Shown one piece after another: positions 1-8,863 of a stretch of DNA of 64,000 nucleotides. The notes under the pieces are model-generated. The model did not search any database. It was given only the letters and a program-made list of their open reading frames with translations, and was not told where the DNA came from. The translations under genes and the position numbers were made by a program. The DNA lies in assembly GCF_900456975.1 (NCBI RefSeq), contig NZ_UGYM01000002.1, forward strand, positions 1,922,001 to 1,986,000, read 5' to 3'. Positions within the stretch are counted from its first letter, which is position 1. Every line of letters starts with the position of its first letter. Origin of the DNA: Shewanella baltica (GTDB lineage Bacteria > Pseudomonadota > Gammaproteobacteria > Enterobacterales > Shewanellaceae).

Positions 1-1133
1 AGCAACAATCACAGGCACAGCAAGCTCAGGAGCAAGTGAAGCAAGCCCAAGAAAAAGCGCAGGCGCAACAGCAACAACAGGTTGATTCACTTAAGGCCAG
101 AGATTCTGAGGTTAAAGCCCATGAACATGCCCATGCCACCGTCGGCGGGCAATACGCTCAGAGTCCGAGTTTTAAGTATGAGAAGGGCGCCGATGGCCAA
201 CGTTATGCTACCGATGGAGAAGTGCAGATCGATGTTTCTGCTGTCGGAGGCGATCCACTCGCAACAATAAACAAAATGAAGCAAGTGTACGCGGCGGCAA
301 TGGCTCCGGTTGATCCTTCATCTGCGGATATCCGCGTTGCCGCTGAAGCTTTGCAAAAAATGAATGAAGCAAAGGTGAAGCTTGCTGAAGAGCGGCAACA
401 ACAGATTGTAGACTTACAAACAACCCAAATCTTAGTGGGCGCCGATGCGCAGATTAAAGAGCTACCGCCGTTGCAAGAACACACACCCGTAGTAACGGGG
501 AAAGTTGACGAGTCAGGGAATATCGCTCAGCCCCAAAATGCCGTCTCAACACCAGTATCAGATGCAGTCGATAAGCTTATTCAAAGGGTTGAAGCGCAGA
601 GGGCCAAAACCGCAGCGACGACAGATACTAGCTCTAATCCTAGTTCGGAAACTCCATCTAATACCTCTAGTACCAGCGGCTCAGTTAATACGCCAACGAC
701 AGTGGAAACCATTGAGCCACCGACTGCAACCTTAGCATTTGGAAAAGCATCAACTGCTGCTGATTTAGCGACCCGTTTTATTCCAAGACCCGATAGTACC
801 GCAAGTCGTTATTATGCCGCTGTTGCACAAGCCAGCATTGGACCTTCAGTCCGTGCTGACGTAACGCAGCAAGTCAATATTCAGCCTTCTAATCTAGCCC
901 CTGTAAACGAGCAGCCTAATCATGCGCAATCCGCCACTGTTCTGCCAACTCTGGCAGCAAAAGATACCAACGAGATAAACGAGTCGCCCTCAAGCATCAG
1001 TGCGATTGAGAATCGCAGTGCGTCACCGCAGAGTGAGTCAAGTGCAGAGGATGATGCATCGCAGGAAGCAGGATTTATTCAGCCGCAATACTTGGGTCAG
1101 CAACCAGCACGCTATGTTGATTTTAGTGTGTAA
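1..1133 (+). CDS. SprA-related putative metalloprotease, 5' end outside window
   Basis: The reading frame is open from base 3 to the TAA at 1131-1133, so the start lies upstream; the GTG at 36 is internal to a Gln-rich stretch. At 120-134 the frame reads HEHAH, an HExxH zinc-protease-type motif, followed by TVGG. A conserved block around 'DGQRYATDGEV' and 'KMKQVYAAAMAP' matches what I know of the SprA-related family (putative metalloproteases of the CJM1_0395 type). The N-terminal part is Gln/Lys-rich, probably coiled coil. The C-terminal half is a low-complexity Ser/Thr/Pro/Ala tail, with a Ser/Thr-rich run encoded near 620-690. The substrate is unknown. Family assignment comes from recalled motif similarity; protease activity is inference. 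Confidence 0.75.
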   Translation, partial: QQSQAQQAQEQVKQAQEKAQAQQQQQVDSLKARDSEVKAHEHAHATVGGQYAQSPSFKYEKGADGQRYATDGEVQIDVSAVGGDPLATINKMKQVYAAAMAPVDPSSADIRVAAEALQKMNEAKVKLAEERQQQIVDLQTTQILVGADAQIKELPPLQEHTPVVTGKVDESGNIAQPQNAVSTPVSDAVDKLIQRVEAQRAKTAATTDTSSNPSSETPSNTSSTSGSVNTPTTVETIEPPTATLAFGKASTAADLATRFIPRPDSTASRYYAAVAQASIGPSVRADVTQQVNIQPSNLAPVNEQPNHAQSATVLPTLAAKDTNEINESPSSISAIENRSASPQSESSAEDDASQEAGFIQPQYLGQQPARYVDFSV

Positions 1134-1206
1134 GATTAGGCTTTAACTATGTCCATTCAGCTGTTCATTCTCTTTTTTCAAGCAACCTCTCTGCATTTAT
1201 TCTTTC

Positions 1207-1262
1207 GCACTAAGCACTAAGCACTAAGCACTAAGCACTAAGCACTAAGCACTAAGCACTAA
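1207..1262. repeat. GCACTAA heptamer, 8 perfect tandem copies
   Basis: Eight uninterrupted copies of GCACTAA lie between the convergent SprA-like gene and the LysR gene. The unit carries TAA on the plus strand and TAG on the minus strand. Because 7 is not a multiple of 3, the array puts stops in all six frames. It is a candidate variable-number locus. Confidence 0.97.
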
Positions 1263-1331
1263 ACCAGCGTCAGCACTAGGCTCTTAGCGTCTTGCTCACT
1301 CAAATTGAGAACTCGTTTGGTTATCTTGCTA

Positions 1332-2240
1332 TTAATTGTTATTTGTCGGTTCAATTCCATGCTGTTTTAAAATCAAAGAGGCAAGCAGTTTAGATGCTGG
1401 TCCTTGTTGATCCCTATTGGGGATCACTAGGCTTAACATGATGCGGCGTTTTTGACTGCCATCAAGATGTAAACGCACTAAATTGCCCGAAGCCAATTCC
1501 TCTTGGACTAAAAAAGACGGGATCCAACAGAAACCAATACCTTGGTTTAAAATGACTTTTGCTTCGTGGAAGTTAGAAACTGTCCAGCGCTGCTCAGCTT
1601 TGAGCCAGCCGATGTCGATATTGGATTGCACGCCGGTATCTTTGATCACTAACTGTAAATACTGTGCCAGTAGCTTATCGTCTTCAATCGAACCTAAGTC
1701 AGCGAGTGGATGACTTGGATGACAAACGAGGTAGAGTTCTTGTTCACATAAAGGCTCGGATAAATACCCTTTAGGCGGCACCCCTGCACAGATAGCAATA
1801 TCGACTTTACTCTGCAGAATGAGCTCTTGGGTGCCGGTGATCACTGAGTCCAGCATGATGATGCGAGTGCCACGGCTGTGGGGCAGAAACGCATTGAGGG
1901 CACATACTAAGCTTTCCATCGGATAGATAATTTCACGGGCAATCGTGAGTGTCGGCTCCCACCCTTGCTCGAGATTACTCGCGAGCTGTTCTAACTCGTT
2001 GACGGCTTGGGTGACATGCCGTGAGCGGCGCAGCAGTACTTCGCCTTGCTGGGTGAGATAGGCTTTACGGCCTTTGACTTCGAGTAGTTCAATACCTAAT
2101 TGATGCTGTAATTTGGCAACCGCATGGTTTAGTGACGATTGACTCTTGTTGAGTTTTTCGGCCGCTTGGGCATAGCCGCCAAAATCGACCACCGCTTGCA
2201 AAATACGCCATTGTTCTAAGGTAGATTTAGCTCGAGTCAT
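1332..2240 (-). CDS. LysR-family transcriptional regulator
   Basis: This 302-residue protein has the normal LysR length. It has an N-terminal winged helix-turn-helix (about residues 5-65, with 'AAEKLNKSQSSLNHAVAKLQ' as the HTH) and a C-terminal substrate-binding-like domain from about residue 90. The ATG at 2240 fits the usual distance to the HTH. No divergently transcribed partner sits upstream: the next gene at 2444 is co-oriented and ends toward it, so the target cannot be read from context. The effector is unknown. The family call is firm and the function is open. Confidence 0.88.
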   Translation of the reverse strand: MTRAKSTLEQWRILQAVVDFGGYAQAAEKLNKSQSSLNHAVAKLQHQLGIELLEVKGRKAYLTQQGEVLLRRSRHVTQAVNELEQLASNLEQGWEPTLTIAREIIYPMESLVCALNAFLPHSRGTRIIMLDSVITGTQELILQSKVDIAICAGVPPKGYLSEPLCEQELYLVCHPSHPLADLGSIEDDKLLAQYLQLVIKDTGVQSNIDIGWLKAEQRWTVSNFHEAKVILNQGIGFCWIPSFLVQEELASGNLVRLHLDGSQKRRIMLSLVIPNRDQQGPASKLLASLILKQHGIEPTNNN

Positions 2241-2443
2241 TATAATCTCAAAAAAACGATAGATTGAGGCTTATAGTGGCCACTTCTTACGACTTTTTCA
2301 ATTAAATATCATAGAGTCAGTCATTCTCACGACATACTGCTAGCTATGTCGCGCTAAGTTATTGAGGGGATAGAGAGGCGAATCATGACGATTAACTGTG
2401 TTTGCGCCCGAGCGAGTCACAAACACAGCTTATGCATTCACTC

Positions 2444-4306
2444 TTAAAAAGCACAAGAGCCTGTGGCGTCGAAAGCTTGATTGTCAGAATTACCAGCATG
2501 TTCCGAAGCGGTGCGATTGGAGATCCTTTGGATCAGCGAAGCGCTATCAACGGGCGCACCAATAATGGCATTCAATTGTTTACTTACGTTTAAAGCGTCT
2601 TCATTGACGACTAACAAATTGAATAATTGAAGTTTGTCTTGGCAGCCTAATGTTGCTTGATCAATCAGCTGGGCTAACGATGCTTGCCAGAGCGATTGGT
2701 AGTAGAGCGGACCTTCGTTGGCGATAGCATTGAAGCTGTAGGGATAATCCTTGGTTTGCGGCCAATTTTGGCCGAAGCTAGCACTAAACTCTGCACCGAT
2801 ATCCGGATAGACTTGTGAATTTACATCTTGATAAAAGTTGACTGCAACCTTAGCGCGAAAGACTTTGAGCTGTTTCGAATAAGCTTTAGCTAGTGTTTCA
2901 CGCTCTTGTAAATAGTTTTGCTCAAATTGCGGAAAGAGTTGATGGCGCAGTACTTCAGCTAACCAGAGACTCGCCACAAAATGGCTATCCTGACTCTGTC
3001 CCATGGCATTGTTGAGGTAGAAATGGCTCGCTTTAGCAAGGGACGTCATTGCTTCTGCGATGGATTCGGTTAACTGTTCAATGTCTTTGTAGTTACTCAG
3101 TTGCGGCTTAAGATCCAACGCCTGTTGTCCAAATTGCTGGCCGAGTACACTTTGGCGCAATGTCTGCTGTTGACTACTTTGCTGTGGATTTTGGTTGTAC
3201 GCCACATAGATTTCACCCAACAATCTTTGCTGGTGGTAAACCCTGACGATATGTGGCCGATTAGGATCGGTTGGTGCTTTCTCGGCGTTGGCGGTTGCTA
3301 TGGTCTCAAACTGCAAACCAAACACTTGCAGATAAGTAAAGCTGCGACTCAAGACGTCTGAGGTCTGCCATGTGGGGCCCTTGGCTGATGCTTGTTGTGA
3401 CAGGGTACGTCCAATATCCCAGGGAGCCACTTGCAAATCTTGGGTTTGGCTATCAAGAAAGGCTTTGACCAACTCGGGGGATGATAACTGCTGCGAACTA
3501 AGCGCTAATGCGCTGTAATCGGTAAAGCCTGCGGCAGTGGCGGCTTGTTGGCGCTGCTCTGCAATTCGCTGTAATGCCGTTTGATTGGTTTCACTCGCTC
3601 TGGCTTGGTAGGCTTGCCATACATTTTGGCGACATACGGCGTTTTCCTGTGTCAGTAAGTAGCTGACGATAGTGCCCGAAAAATCGCTTTGCTTTGCACT
3701 GCTGCGCTTCGGCTCGTTACTTTTATCCTCTTCTTCATGCAGATGATGTTGCTGCTGAGTCGCTTCGGGTTGGCATTGGTTGTCATTGAAGGCAAGACTA
3801 AATTGTTGGCTGCCTAACCCTTGGCCTATGCTGGCCTGCGCCGTATGCAGTTTCGCTTTTTCCTCGGCGCTCCAATGCTGTTGTAGCAAGTGTTTAAGCT
3901 GTTGGCTCAACAGTATTTGTTCAGTATTACCTTGGGCTAAGGCGTAAGCCAGTTGGCTTAATTCCGCTTGGTTGAGAAGTTGCGACAGGGTATCGGCTAG
4001 GTGTAACTGGCATTGCAGTAAACCTTCGCGTTCTTCACTCGGTAAGTTAAACCCACGATAATAGTTGAGCCTGTCGTTGATATTATTAAGCCCAATCGTC
4101 TGTTGCTCAAAAATAAGCGCGCGCTGGGCCAAGGTTAATTGCGCCGTCGTTAAGCGCGCGTTGGCGAAGGCAGACGCGAGCTCAATGTTTGGCAAACGCA
4201 GACATTGCTCAACCAAGAGGGGAACAGGACTTGGCGCCGCATAGGCGGCATTCGTAGCATAAAGGCTTAAGCCAAGCAGGCTAACCAGTAAAGTGGGTTT
4301 TAACAT
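2444..4306 (-). CDS. M3-peptidase-like exported protein lacking HExxH
   Basis: About 620 residues starting with a clear signal peptide (MLKPTLLVSLLGLSLYATNA, cleavage near AYA-AP), so it is probably periplasmic. I chose the ATG at 4306; an upstream in-frame TTG at 4324 would only prepend MQNVLP. The middle ('APWDIGRTLSQ') and the end ('GPLYYQSLWQASLAQLIDQA') resemble the 'PWD...' and 'YYSYLWA' segments of M3 oligopeptidases. However, no HExxH zinc motif exists anywhere; the nearest string, HEEED, is in a charged linker. It is therefore probably a catalytically inactive derivative, or a different alpha-helical fold. The 5' end overlaps the ATP-grasp gene's 3' end by 26 bp, so the two are likely co-transcribed. 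The M3 relation is moderate-confidence inference. Confidence 0.6.
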   Translation of the reverse strand: MLKPTLLVSLLGLSLYATNAAYAAPSPVPLLVEQCLRLPNIELASAFANARLTTAQLTLAQRALIFEQQTIGLNNINDRLNYYRGFNLPSEEREGLLQCQLHLADTLSQLLNQAELSQLAYALAQGNTEQILLSQQLKHLLQQHWSAEEKAKLHTAQASIGQGLGSQQFSLAFNDNQCQPEATQQQHHLHEEEDKSNEPKRSSAKQSDFSGTIVSYLLTQENAVCRQNVWQAYQARASETNQTALQRIAEQRQQAATAAGFTDYSALALSSQQLSSPELVKAFLDSQTQDLQVAPWDIGRTLSQQASAKGPTWQTSDVLSRSFTYLQVFGLQFETIATANAEKAPTDPNRPHIVRVYHQQRLLGEIYVAYNQNPQQSSQQQTLRQSVLGQQFGQQALDLKPQLSNYKDIEQLTESIAEAMTSLAKASHFYLNNAMGQSQDSHFVASLWLAEVLRHQLFPQFEQNYLQERETLAKAYSKQLKVFRAKVAVNFYQDVNSQVYPDIGAEFSASFGQNWPQTKDYPYSFNAIANEGPLYYQSLWQASLAQLIDQATLGCQDKLQLFNLLVVNEDALNVSKQLNAIIGAPVDSASLIQRISNRTASEHAGNSDNQAFDATGSCAF

Positions 4307-5225
4307 AGGCAACACGTTCTGCAACTGTCATAGAATGAGATGACATGGCTTCAACATGCTTAAGACGAGGCAAAATACCTTTTCCATTTGCAATCTGAAT
4401 CGCCAGTCCCGGGCGCGCATTGAGTTCAAGTAGTAAAGGGCCTTTGCTTTGATCTAGCACCATGTCAGTGCCGAGATAACCCATTTCACACATTTCATAG
4501 GCGCTGGAAGCTGTATGGAGCAAGCTTTCCCAATGGGGCACTATGATGTCGGTGAGTTTTTTACCTGTATCGGGATGAAACTCAATTTGTCTATCAAATT
4601 GCACAGCATGTAACCCTTTTCCGGTGGCAATGTCAACGCCTACACCCACAGCGCCTTGATGTAAGTTGGCTTTACCGTCGGAGGCCGCAGTCGATAAACG
4701 CAGCATGCCCATCACGGGAAATCCCTTAAAAACAATCAAGCGTATATCGGGTACCCCTTCATGGCTGTAGCCTTCAAACACAGGATCGAATTCGATTAGG
4801 CCTTCGATAATGGCAACATCGGGTTTACCGCCGAGTGAAAATAACCCACTGAGAATATTGGAGACATGGCGGTTAAGTTCAGAGAGGCTGATCTCGTGGC
4901 CACTGGGTTTAAAATAGCGCCCATTATCGACCTAAGTGATCACAATAATGCCTTTGCCGCCCGAGCCTTTGGCGGGTTTGACGACAAATCCACTTCGGCT
5001 TGAGATGCGTTCAGGGATATGCGCTATCTCGTGTTGTTCGCGTACGACCGCAATCAGATCAGGAACAGCAATATCATTCGCTAAGGCCAGCTGTTTAGTG
5101 ATCAACTTATCATCGACGCGTTTATAAAATTTACGCGGATTGTAACGGCCAATGTAATCGATATTACGTTGGTTCATATTCAGCACGCCATTTTTGCGTA
5201 GCTCCCACGGCCAAGCGAACCCCAT
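4281..5225 (-). pseudogene. ATP-grasp alpha-L-glutamate ligase-like gene, split by in-frame TAG
   Basis: One continuous minus-strand frame of 314 codons from the ATG at 5225 to the stop at 4281 is interrupted only by a TAG at 4934-4932. The first part (97 residues) has 'PAKGSGGKGIIVIT', the glycine-rich ATP-binding loop of ATP-grasp ligases. After the TAG the same frame continues with 'KPSGHEISLSELNRHVSNIL' and later 'ELNARPGLAIQIANG', the metal-binding ATP-grasp end. The protein is RimK-like (alpha-L-glutamate ligase-like) and normally sits beside the inactive-transglutaminase/7TM gene, which ends 2 bp upstream. An enzyme split between its ATP loop and its active site should not work. A recent nonsense mutation, a sequencing error or amber readthrough are the alternatives; lack of further decay argues that the event is recent. 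Confidence 0.85.
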
Positions 5226-5227
5226 GT

Positions 5228-6733
5228 TTATGCACCCGCCAATGATTTAAAGCGTTTGAGCTCGAGCAGACGATAACCTGTGTATTGCCCCATAAGTAAT
5301 ACTAAGGCCAAGATCACTAAGTGAATCCCGAGAAAGCTAAACACCCAATGCTGTACCCAGCTTGCGCTCATGGCGAGGTAGGCCAAGGTGGCAACCATCA
5401 AACTACCGCCACCTTGGAGCATGACCTCCCTCGGACCTTCTTCTTCCCACAGAATCGACATGCGTTCTATGGTCCACGCCAGAATAATCATAGGGAAGAA
5501 AGTAATGGTTAAGCCTTCACTCAAACCAAACTTGTAGGAAAGCAGTGTGAATACGCCGATGATCCCAATCACCACGATGATCACTGCCGATATCCGTGAG
5601 ATTAGCAGTAGATTTAAATGGGATAGGTAGGAACGGATGACGAGTCCGCAGGAAACGATAAGCAAAAAACCAATTAACCCGGTGAGTAAGCTGGTTTGAA
5701 TAAAGGCCAGTGCGATTAATACCGGCATAAAAGTCCCTGAGGTTTTAATGCCAATCATCACCCGCAAAAAAACCACTATTAGTACGCCGATGGGGATCAG
5801 CAAGATCCCTTTAAAAAGGCTTTGCTCCTCAAGGGGTAATTGGTAGAGGGAGAAATCGAGCGCATTGTTGTTCATCATCATGTCGATGGATGTCGCAAGG
5901 GCAGAACGGGTGTCCTGCAGCATTGCGAAGTTCACCTGCGAGTTAACTCCGCCCATGACATCAAGCACTGAGTGGCCCGCACGTTCCCACAGCAGCAGGT
6001 TTTGGGGGCGACCTTGTTTGCCTTTGACTAAATCGAACAGTATCCATTGACCGTCGTGAAAGACTTCAACAAAGGGCGATAAGGGCTGTCGACGGCGTTG
6101 ATCTTCTAAATACAAACCGCTGACCTTGTGCGCAGGAATGCCCTTAGTGTGTAGCATGTGTAAAAACAGTTGGGTCGGCGTTTGGCTTGCGAGCAATAGC
6201 TCGACATTCTGGCTGCGTTTAGGCTCGGTTATCGATGCCATCAATTGTTGGGCGAAGGAGAGGTTGCTCGCGCTGCGAGCCCAGGCATCTGCAATCACTT
6301 GCTCTGCGGCGGCTTGTTCAGTCGCGGGCCATGAATAGGCTTCGGGCGCTGTGGGAGTTTGAGTCGCTGGCATTTCGGTATGCCCTGTCGGCACCAGTGT
6401 CACTTTGTAATATAAATCCTGTGTGCCTAGGGCTTGGCGTATCGACCAAACCGCGCGGCGATCGTTGTCATTATGATTGATGGTTAAACCGTAACCCGGT
6501 GAACTGGCATTTTCGACCAGCACTTGGTAGGCAGGATCTTGCGGTAAAGAGAAAGACACTTCTGCTGGTTCACCCGTACCTTGAAAACTGACTTTGGCTT
6601 CCACGGCCCAGCTTTGAACTTGCTTACCGGGCAAAAAGGGCACGTTATGCTCGACGCCACGGTAAATGCTGGCGCCAATGCCGACAATAAAGAGCACTGC
6701 CACCAAGATATAGAAAGGGTTGCGTGAGTGCAT
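5228..6733 (-). CDS. Inactive transglutaminase fused to 7-TM domain (UUP1-type membrane protein)
   Basis: This 501-residue inner-membrane protein has one N-terminal TM helix (about 6-25), a periplasmic transglutaminase-like domain (about 35-300) and a C-terminal bundle of about seven TM helices (about 305-490, e.g. 'LLIPIGVLIVVFLRVMIG'). In the papain-like part, the usual Cys-His-Asp triad is not recognisable ('TQLFLHMLHTKGIPAHKVSG' stands where the Cys helix would be), which defines the inactive-transglutaminase family. Comparative genomics links this family to a RimK-like ATP-grasp ligase and a retropepsin-like protease, and both are neighbours here. In Pseudomonas the trio has been tied to osmotic responses. 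The molecular role (signal or substrate handover across the membrane) is inference. Confidence 0.85.
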   Translation of the reverse strand: MHSRNPFYILVAVLFIVGIGASIYRGVEHNVPFLPGKQVQSWAVEAKVSFQGTGEPAEVSFSLPQDPAYQVLVENASSPGYGLTINHNDNDRRAVWSIRQALGTQDLYYKVTLVPTGHTEMPATQTPTAPEAYSWPATEQAAAEQVIADAWARSASNLSFAQQLMASITEPKRSQNVELLLASQTPTQLFLHMLHTKGIPAHKVSGLYLEDQRRRQPLSPFVEVFHDGQWILFDLVKGKQGRPQNLLLWERAGHSVLDVMGGVNSQVNFAMLQDTRSALATSIDMMMNNNALDFSLYQLPLEEQSLFKGILLIPIGVLIVVFLRVMIGIKTSGTFMPVLIALAFIQTSLLTGLIGFLLIVSCGLVIRSYLSHLNLLLISRISAVIIVVIGIIGVFTLLSYKFGLSEGLTITFFPMIILAWTIERMSILWEEEGPREVMLQGGGSLMVATLAYLAMSASWVQHWVFSFLGIHLVILALVLLMGQYTGYRLLELKRFKSLAGA

Positions 6734-7089
6734 TATGGATCCTTCTTGTTAGGACAACTTAGTGTTTGGTCACTTAGTGCTACGTCTACTCAGTGTTATG
6801 CCAACGCGGGATTGTCTATTAAAAAACTGATGTGATAGTCACGAGTGTTGTAGTCACGAGTGTTATAGTCACGAGTGTGATAGTCACGACGCCTGCGTTG
6901 GCTGAGCTATTTTTTTGCGTATTAAGTTGTCGAAAAATAATAATTTTAAGCTGTCGTTGTGAACGGTGAGTTTGAGCGGCGTGACTGATACCAAAGCTGA
7001 TACAAAATCCACGCCTGACGCTTAGCTTTGACATTCATCGCTGTTGGTTCTCACGCCTCTTGAGTTCGGCCATTTAGTTCAAAGCGTGC
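6734..7089. other. 356-bp intergenic region inside the retropepsin/7TM cluster
   Basis: No gene is supported here. The region holds a 4 x 15-bp tandem repeat (6831-6890), listed separately, and scattered TTAGTG(C/T) words (for example 6774-6780). The 7TM gene's promoter is probably here. No convincing terminator for the upstream protease gene was seen, so readthrough is possible. Confidence 0.7.
6831..6890. repeat. 4 x 15-bp tandem repeat
   Basis: Four head-to-tail 15-bp units of the form TGTKRTAGTCACGAG/C lie at 6831-6845, 6846-6860, 6861-6875 and 6876-6890, differing at one to three positions. The unit length is a multiple of three, but no gene runs through them. They sit between the protease gene and the 7TM gene. 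Confidence 0.95.
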
Positions 7090-7833
7090 TCACTGCGCCG
7101 AGGTTACTTGGTTTGTTACTTTGCCGTGGACATAACGTTGACTGACATCGACTACGGCAATGTCTTTCATAAACTTGCGTCCAAGTAGTAACGGATAATC
7201 GAGGTGGCTGCGGTCGGTGAGGTTGAGATCGGTTTCTGCAGCATATTGACCAATTTTAAGATGCGCGTGGATCACAGGGCGGCGATCTTCTTTCTCGCTC
7301 GCATCTTGTTTAATGCGGACAAAGCGCACGACTTTGGCCTCAAACTGTTGTGGCGGAGTGTTTGCCCCCTGAGTGAATACCTCAAACCGTACCCATTGAT
7401 TACCATCGCGCTCAAACAGGGTGATATTGCGCGCATCGATAGAGGAAGACTCGGCGCCCGTATCGATTCGGGTGGCAAAATAAGTGTTGAGTTCATCCAC
7501 AAACACGTTTTCGACTTCACCTAAGATAAACTTGTCACCTAAGGGCGTGCGGGCGCATTGTTTGGGCACGGCAACGGTTTTAGCTTTGGGTGTTTCTAGA
7601 CTCGCGACTTGCTGTTGTAGTAGCTGCACTTGCTCGTGCAGTTGCACGAGAGGCGCCGTATCTTGAGGTTGGCATCGCTGATTGATGACCTCAATCAGCG
7701 AGTCTTGTTGCTGGGCTAAACGGGTATTGAACGTGGCAGCATCTACGGGAACTGTGGCATGGGTGGTCGGTTCTGTCATTGCACATCCCCCAAGTGTGGT
7801 GGTAATGACAATAGCGAGCAGCTGCTTAAGCAT
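7090..7833 (-). CDS. Retropepsin-like (ATP-dependent zinc protease family) lipoprotein
   Basis: 247 residues. The N-terminus MLKQLLAIVITTTLGGC ends in an LGGC lipobox (Cys17), so the protein is probably a lipoprotein facing the periplasm. Residues about 38-80 are Gln/Leu-rich and likely coiled coil. The catalytic domain begins near residue 98, with 'TRIDTGAESSS' (Asp124-Thr-Gly) as the single-copy aspartyl-protease motif of retropepsin-like proteins; these act as dimers. The family is traditionally called ATP-dependent zinc protease (PF05618), a misnomer given the DTG motif. It is the first gene of a minus-strand set that includes the inactive transglutaminase/7TM protein and the ATP-grasp ligase. 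Substrate unknown. Confidence 0.88.
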   Translation of the reverse strand: MLKQLLAIVITTTLGGCAMTEPTTHATVPVDAATFNTRLAQQQDSLIEVINQRCQPQDTAPLVQLHEQVQLLQQQVASLETPKAKTVAVPKQCARTPLGDKFILGEVENVFVDELNTYFATRIDTGAESSSIDARNITLFERDGNQWVRFEVFTQGANTPPQQFEAKVVRFVRIKQDASEKEDRRPVIHAHLKIGQYAAETDLNLTDRSHLDYPLLLGRKFMKDIAVVDVSQRYVHGKVTNQVTSAQ

Positions 7834-7867
7834 AGTGCTTCCTGTTAGCGGTAAATCTGATATTAGA

Positions 7868-8863
7868 TCAACTGATTAAATCCTGATTCGGCTGGTTCTT
7901 CACCGCGATAATCGTGGCGCGTTTGGGCGCAGGATAACCTTCAACCGTTTTGGTGATGTCGTTAGGATCCAAGTACTCAACCAGTGACTCGTTGGGCATC
8001 CAATCGGTACGGCGTTGCTCTGCAAGGGCTGTGACATCGGTATCGACACAACGTATGTCGGTGAAATCACACTTCTTTAACCAGAGCATCAGCGCGGCAA
8101 CGGACGGAATGAACCATACATTATTCATTTTGCCATATCTATCTTGAGGCACGAGTACGGCGTTTTCGTCGCCATCTATCACTAATGTTTCTAACACTAG
8201 CTCACCACCAGTACGCAACTGATCACGCAGTTGTAACAAGTGATCGATAGGTGAACGCCTGTGATACAAAACACCCATGGAGAAAACGGTGTCGAATGCA
8301 TCGAGCGGTGGCAACTCTTCAATGCCAAGAGGCAAAAGGTGCACAGGGTGATGTGTGCCCGCTAACCGTTTTACCGCTTCAAACTGACATAAAAACAACG
8401 GTGAAGGGTCGATACCGACTACACGTTTGGCACCTGAGCCCAACATGCGCCACATGTGATAACCACTGCCGCAACCAACATCGAGCACAGTGCGGTTTTT
8501 CAGCGGTGAAATATGCTGCTTCACGCGATCCCATTTCCAGTCACTGCGCCATTCGGTATCGATATGGATGCCATGAATGTGGAAGGGGCCTTTACGCCAT
8601 GGCATAAACAGACGCAGTAGGTTCTCAAGTTTCTCTTTTTCGCCAGGGCTAAGTTGCTCGCCGCTACCGACGGTCACGCTATCGATAAAGTCCACTTGGT
8701 CGGGTGCAGGATAGTGCAGCTTGTTGAGCACTTTTTCCCACTTTGGCAAGTTGCCGTGTTTATGATCCCGTTGCCACTTGCCTAAAATGCTCGGCAGGGT
8801 TTCGAGCCAGTGTTGTAGATTTGAATCGGCGATTTGTTGGTAAAACGAGCTAAAGCTGATCAC
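7868..8863 (-). CDS. cmoB: tRNA U34 carboxymethyltransferase CmoB
   Basis: CmoB transfers the carboxymethyl group of carboxy-S-adenosyl-methionine to 5-hydroxyuridine-34 of tRNA, giving cmo5U, which lets tRNAs read extra wobble codons. The 331-residue length is normal. An N-terminal helical region precedes a Rossmann methyltransferase fold whose SAM loop is '[16 protein letters not shown]' (about residue 125); the conserved '[10 protein letters not shown]' follows. The start overlaps the end of cmoA by four bases (ATGA, 8860-8863), indicating translational coupling with the gene that makes its cofactor. Confidence 0.97.
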   Translation of the reverse strand: MISFSSFYQQIADSNLQHWLETLPSILGKWQRDHKHGNLPKWEKVLNKLHYPAPDQVDFIDSVTVGSGEQLSPGEKEKLENLLRLFMPWRKGPFHIHGIHIDTEWRSDWKWDRVKQHISPLKNRTVLDVGCGSGYHMWRMLGSGAKRVVGIDPSPLFLCQFEAVKRLAGTHHPVHLLPLGIEELPPLDAFDTVFSMGVLYHRRSPIDHLLQLRDQLRTGGELVLETLVIDGDENAVLVPQDRYGKMNNVWFIPSVAALMLWLKKCDFTDIRCVDTDVTALAEQRRTDWMPNESLVEYLDPNDITKTVEGYPAPKRATIIAVKNQPNQDLIS

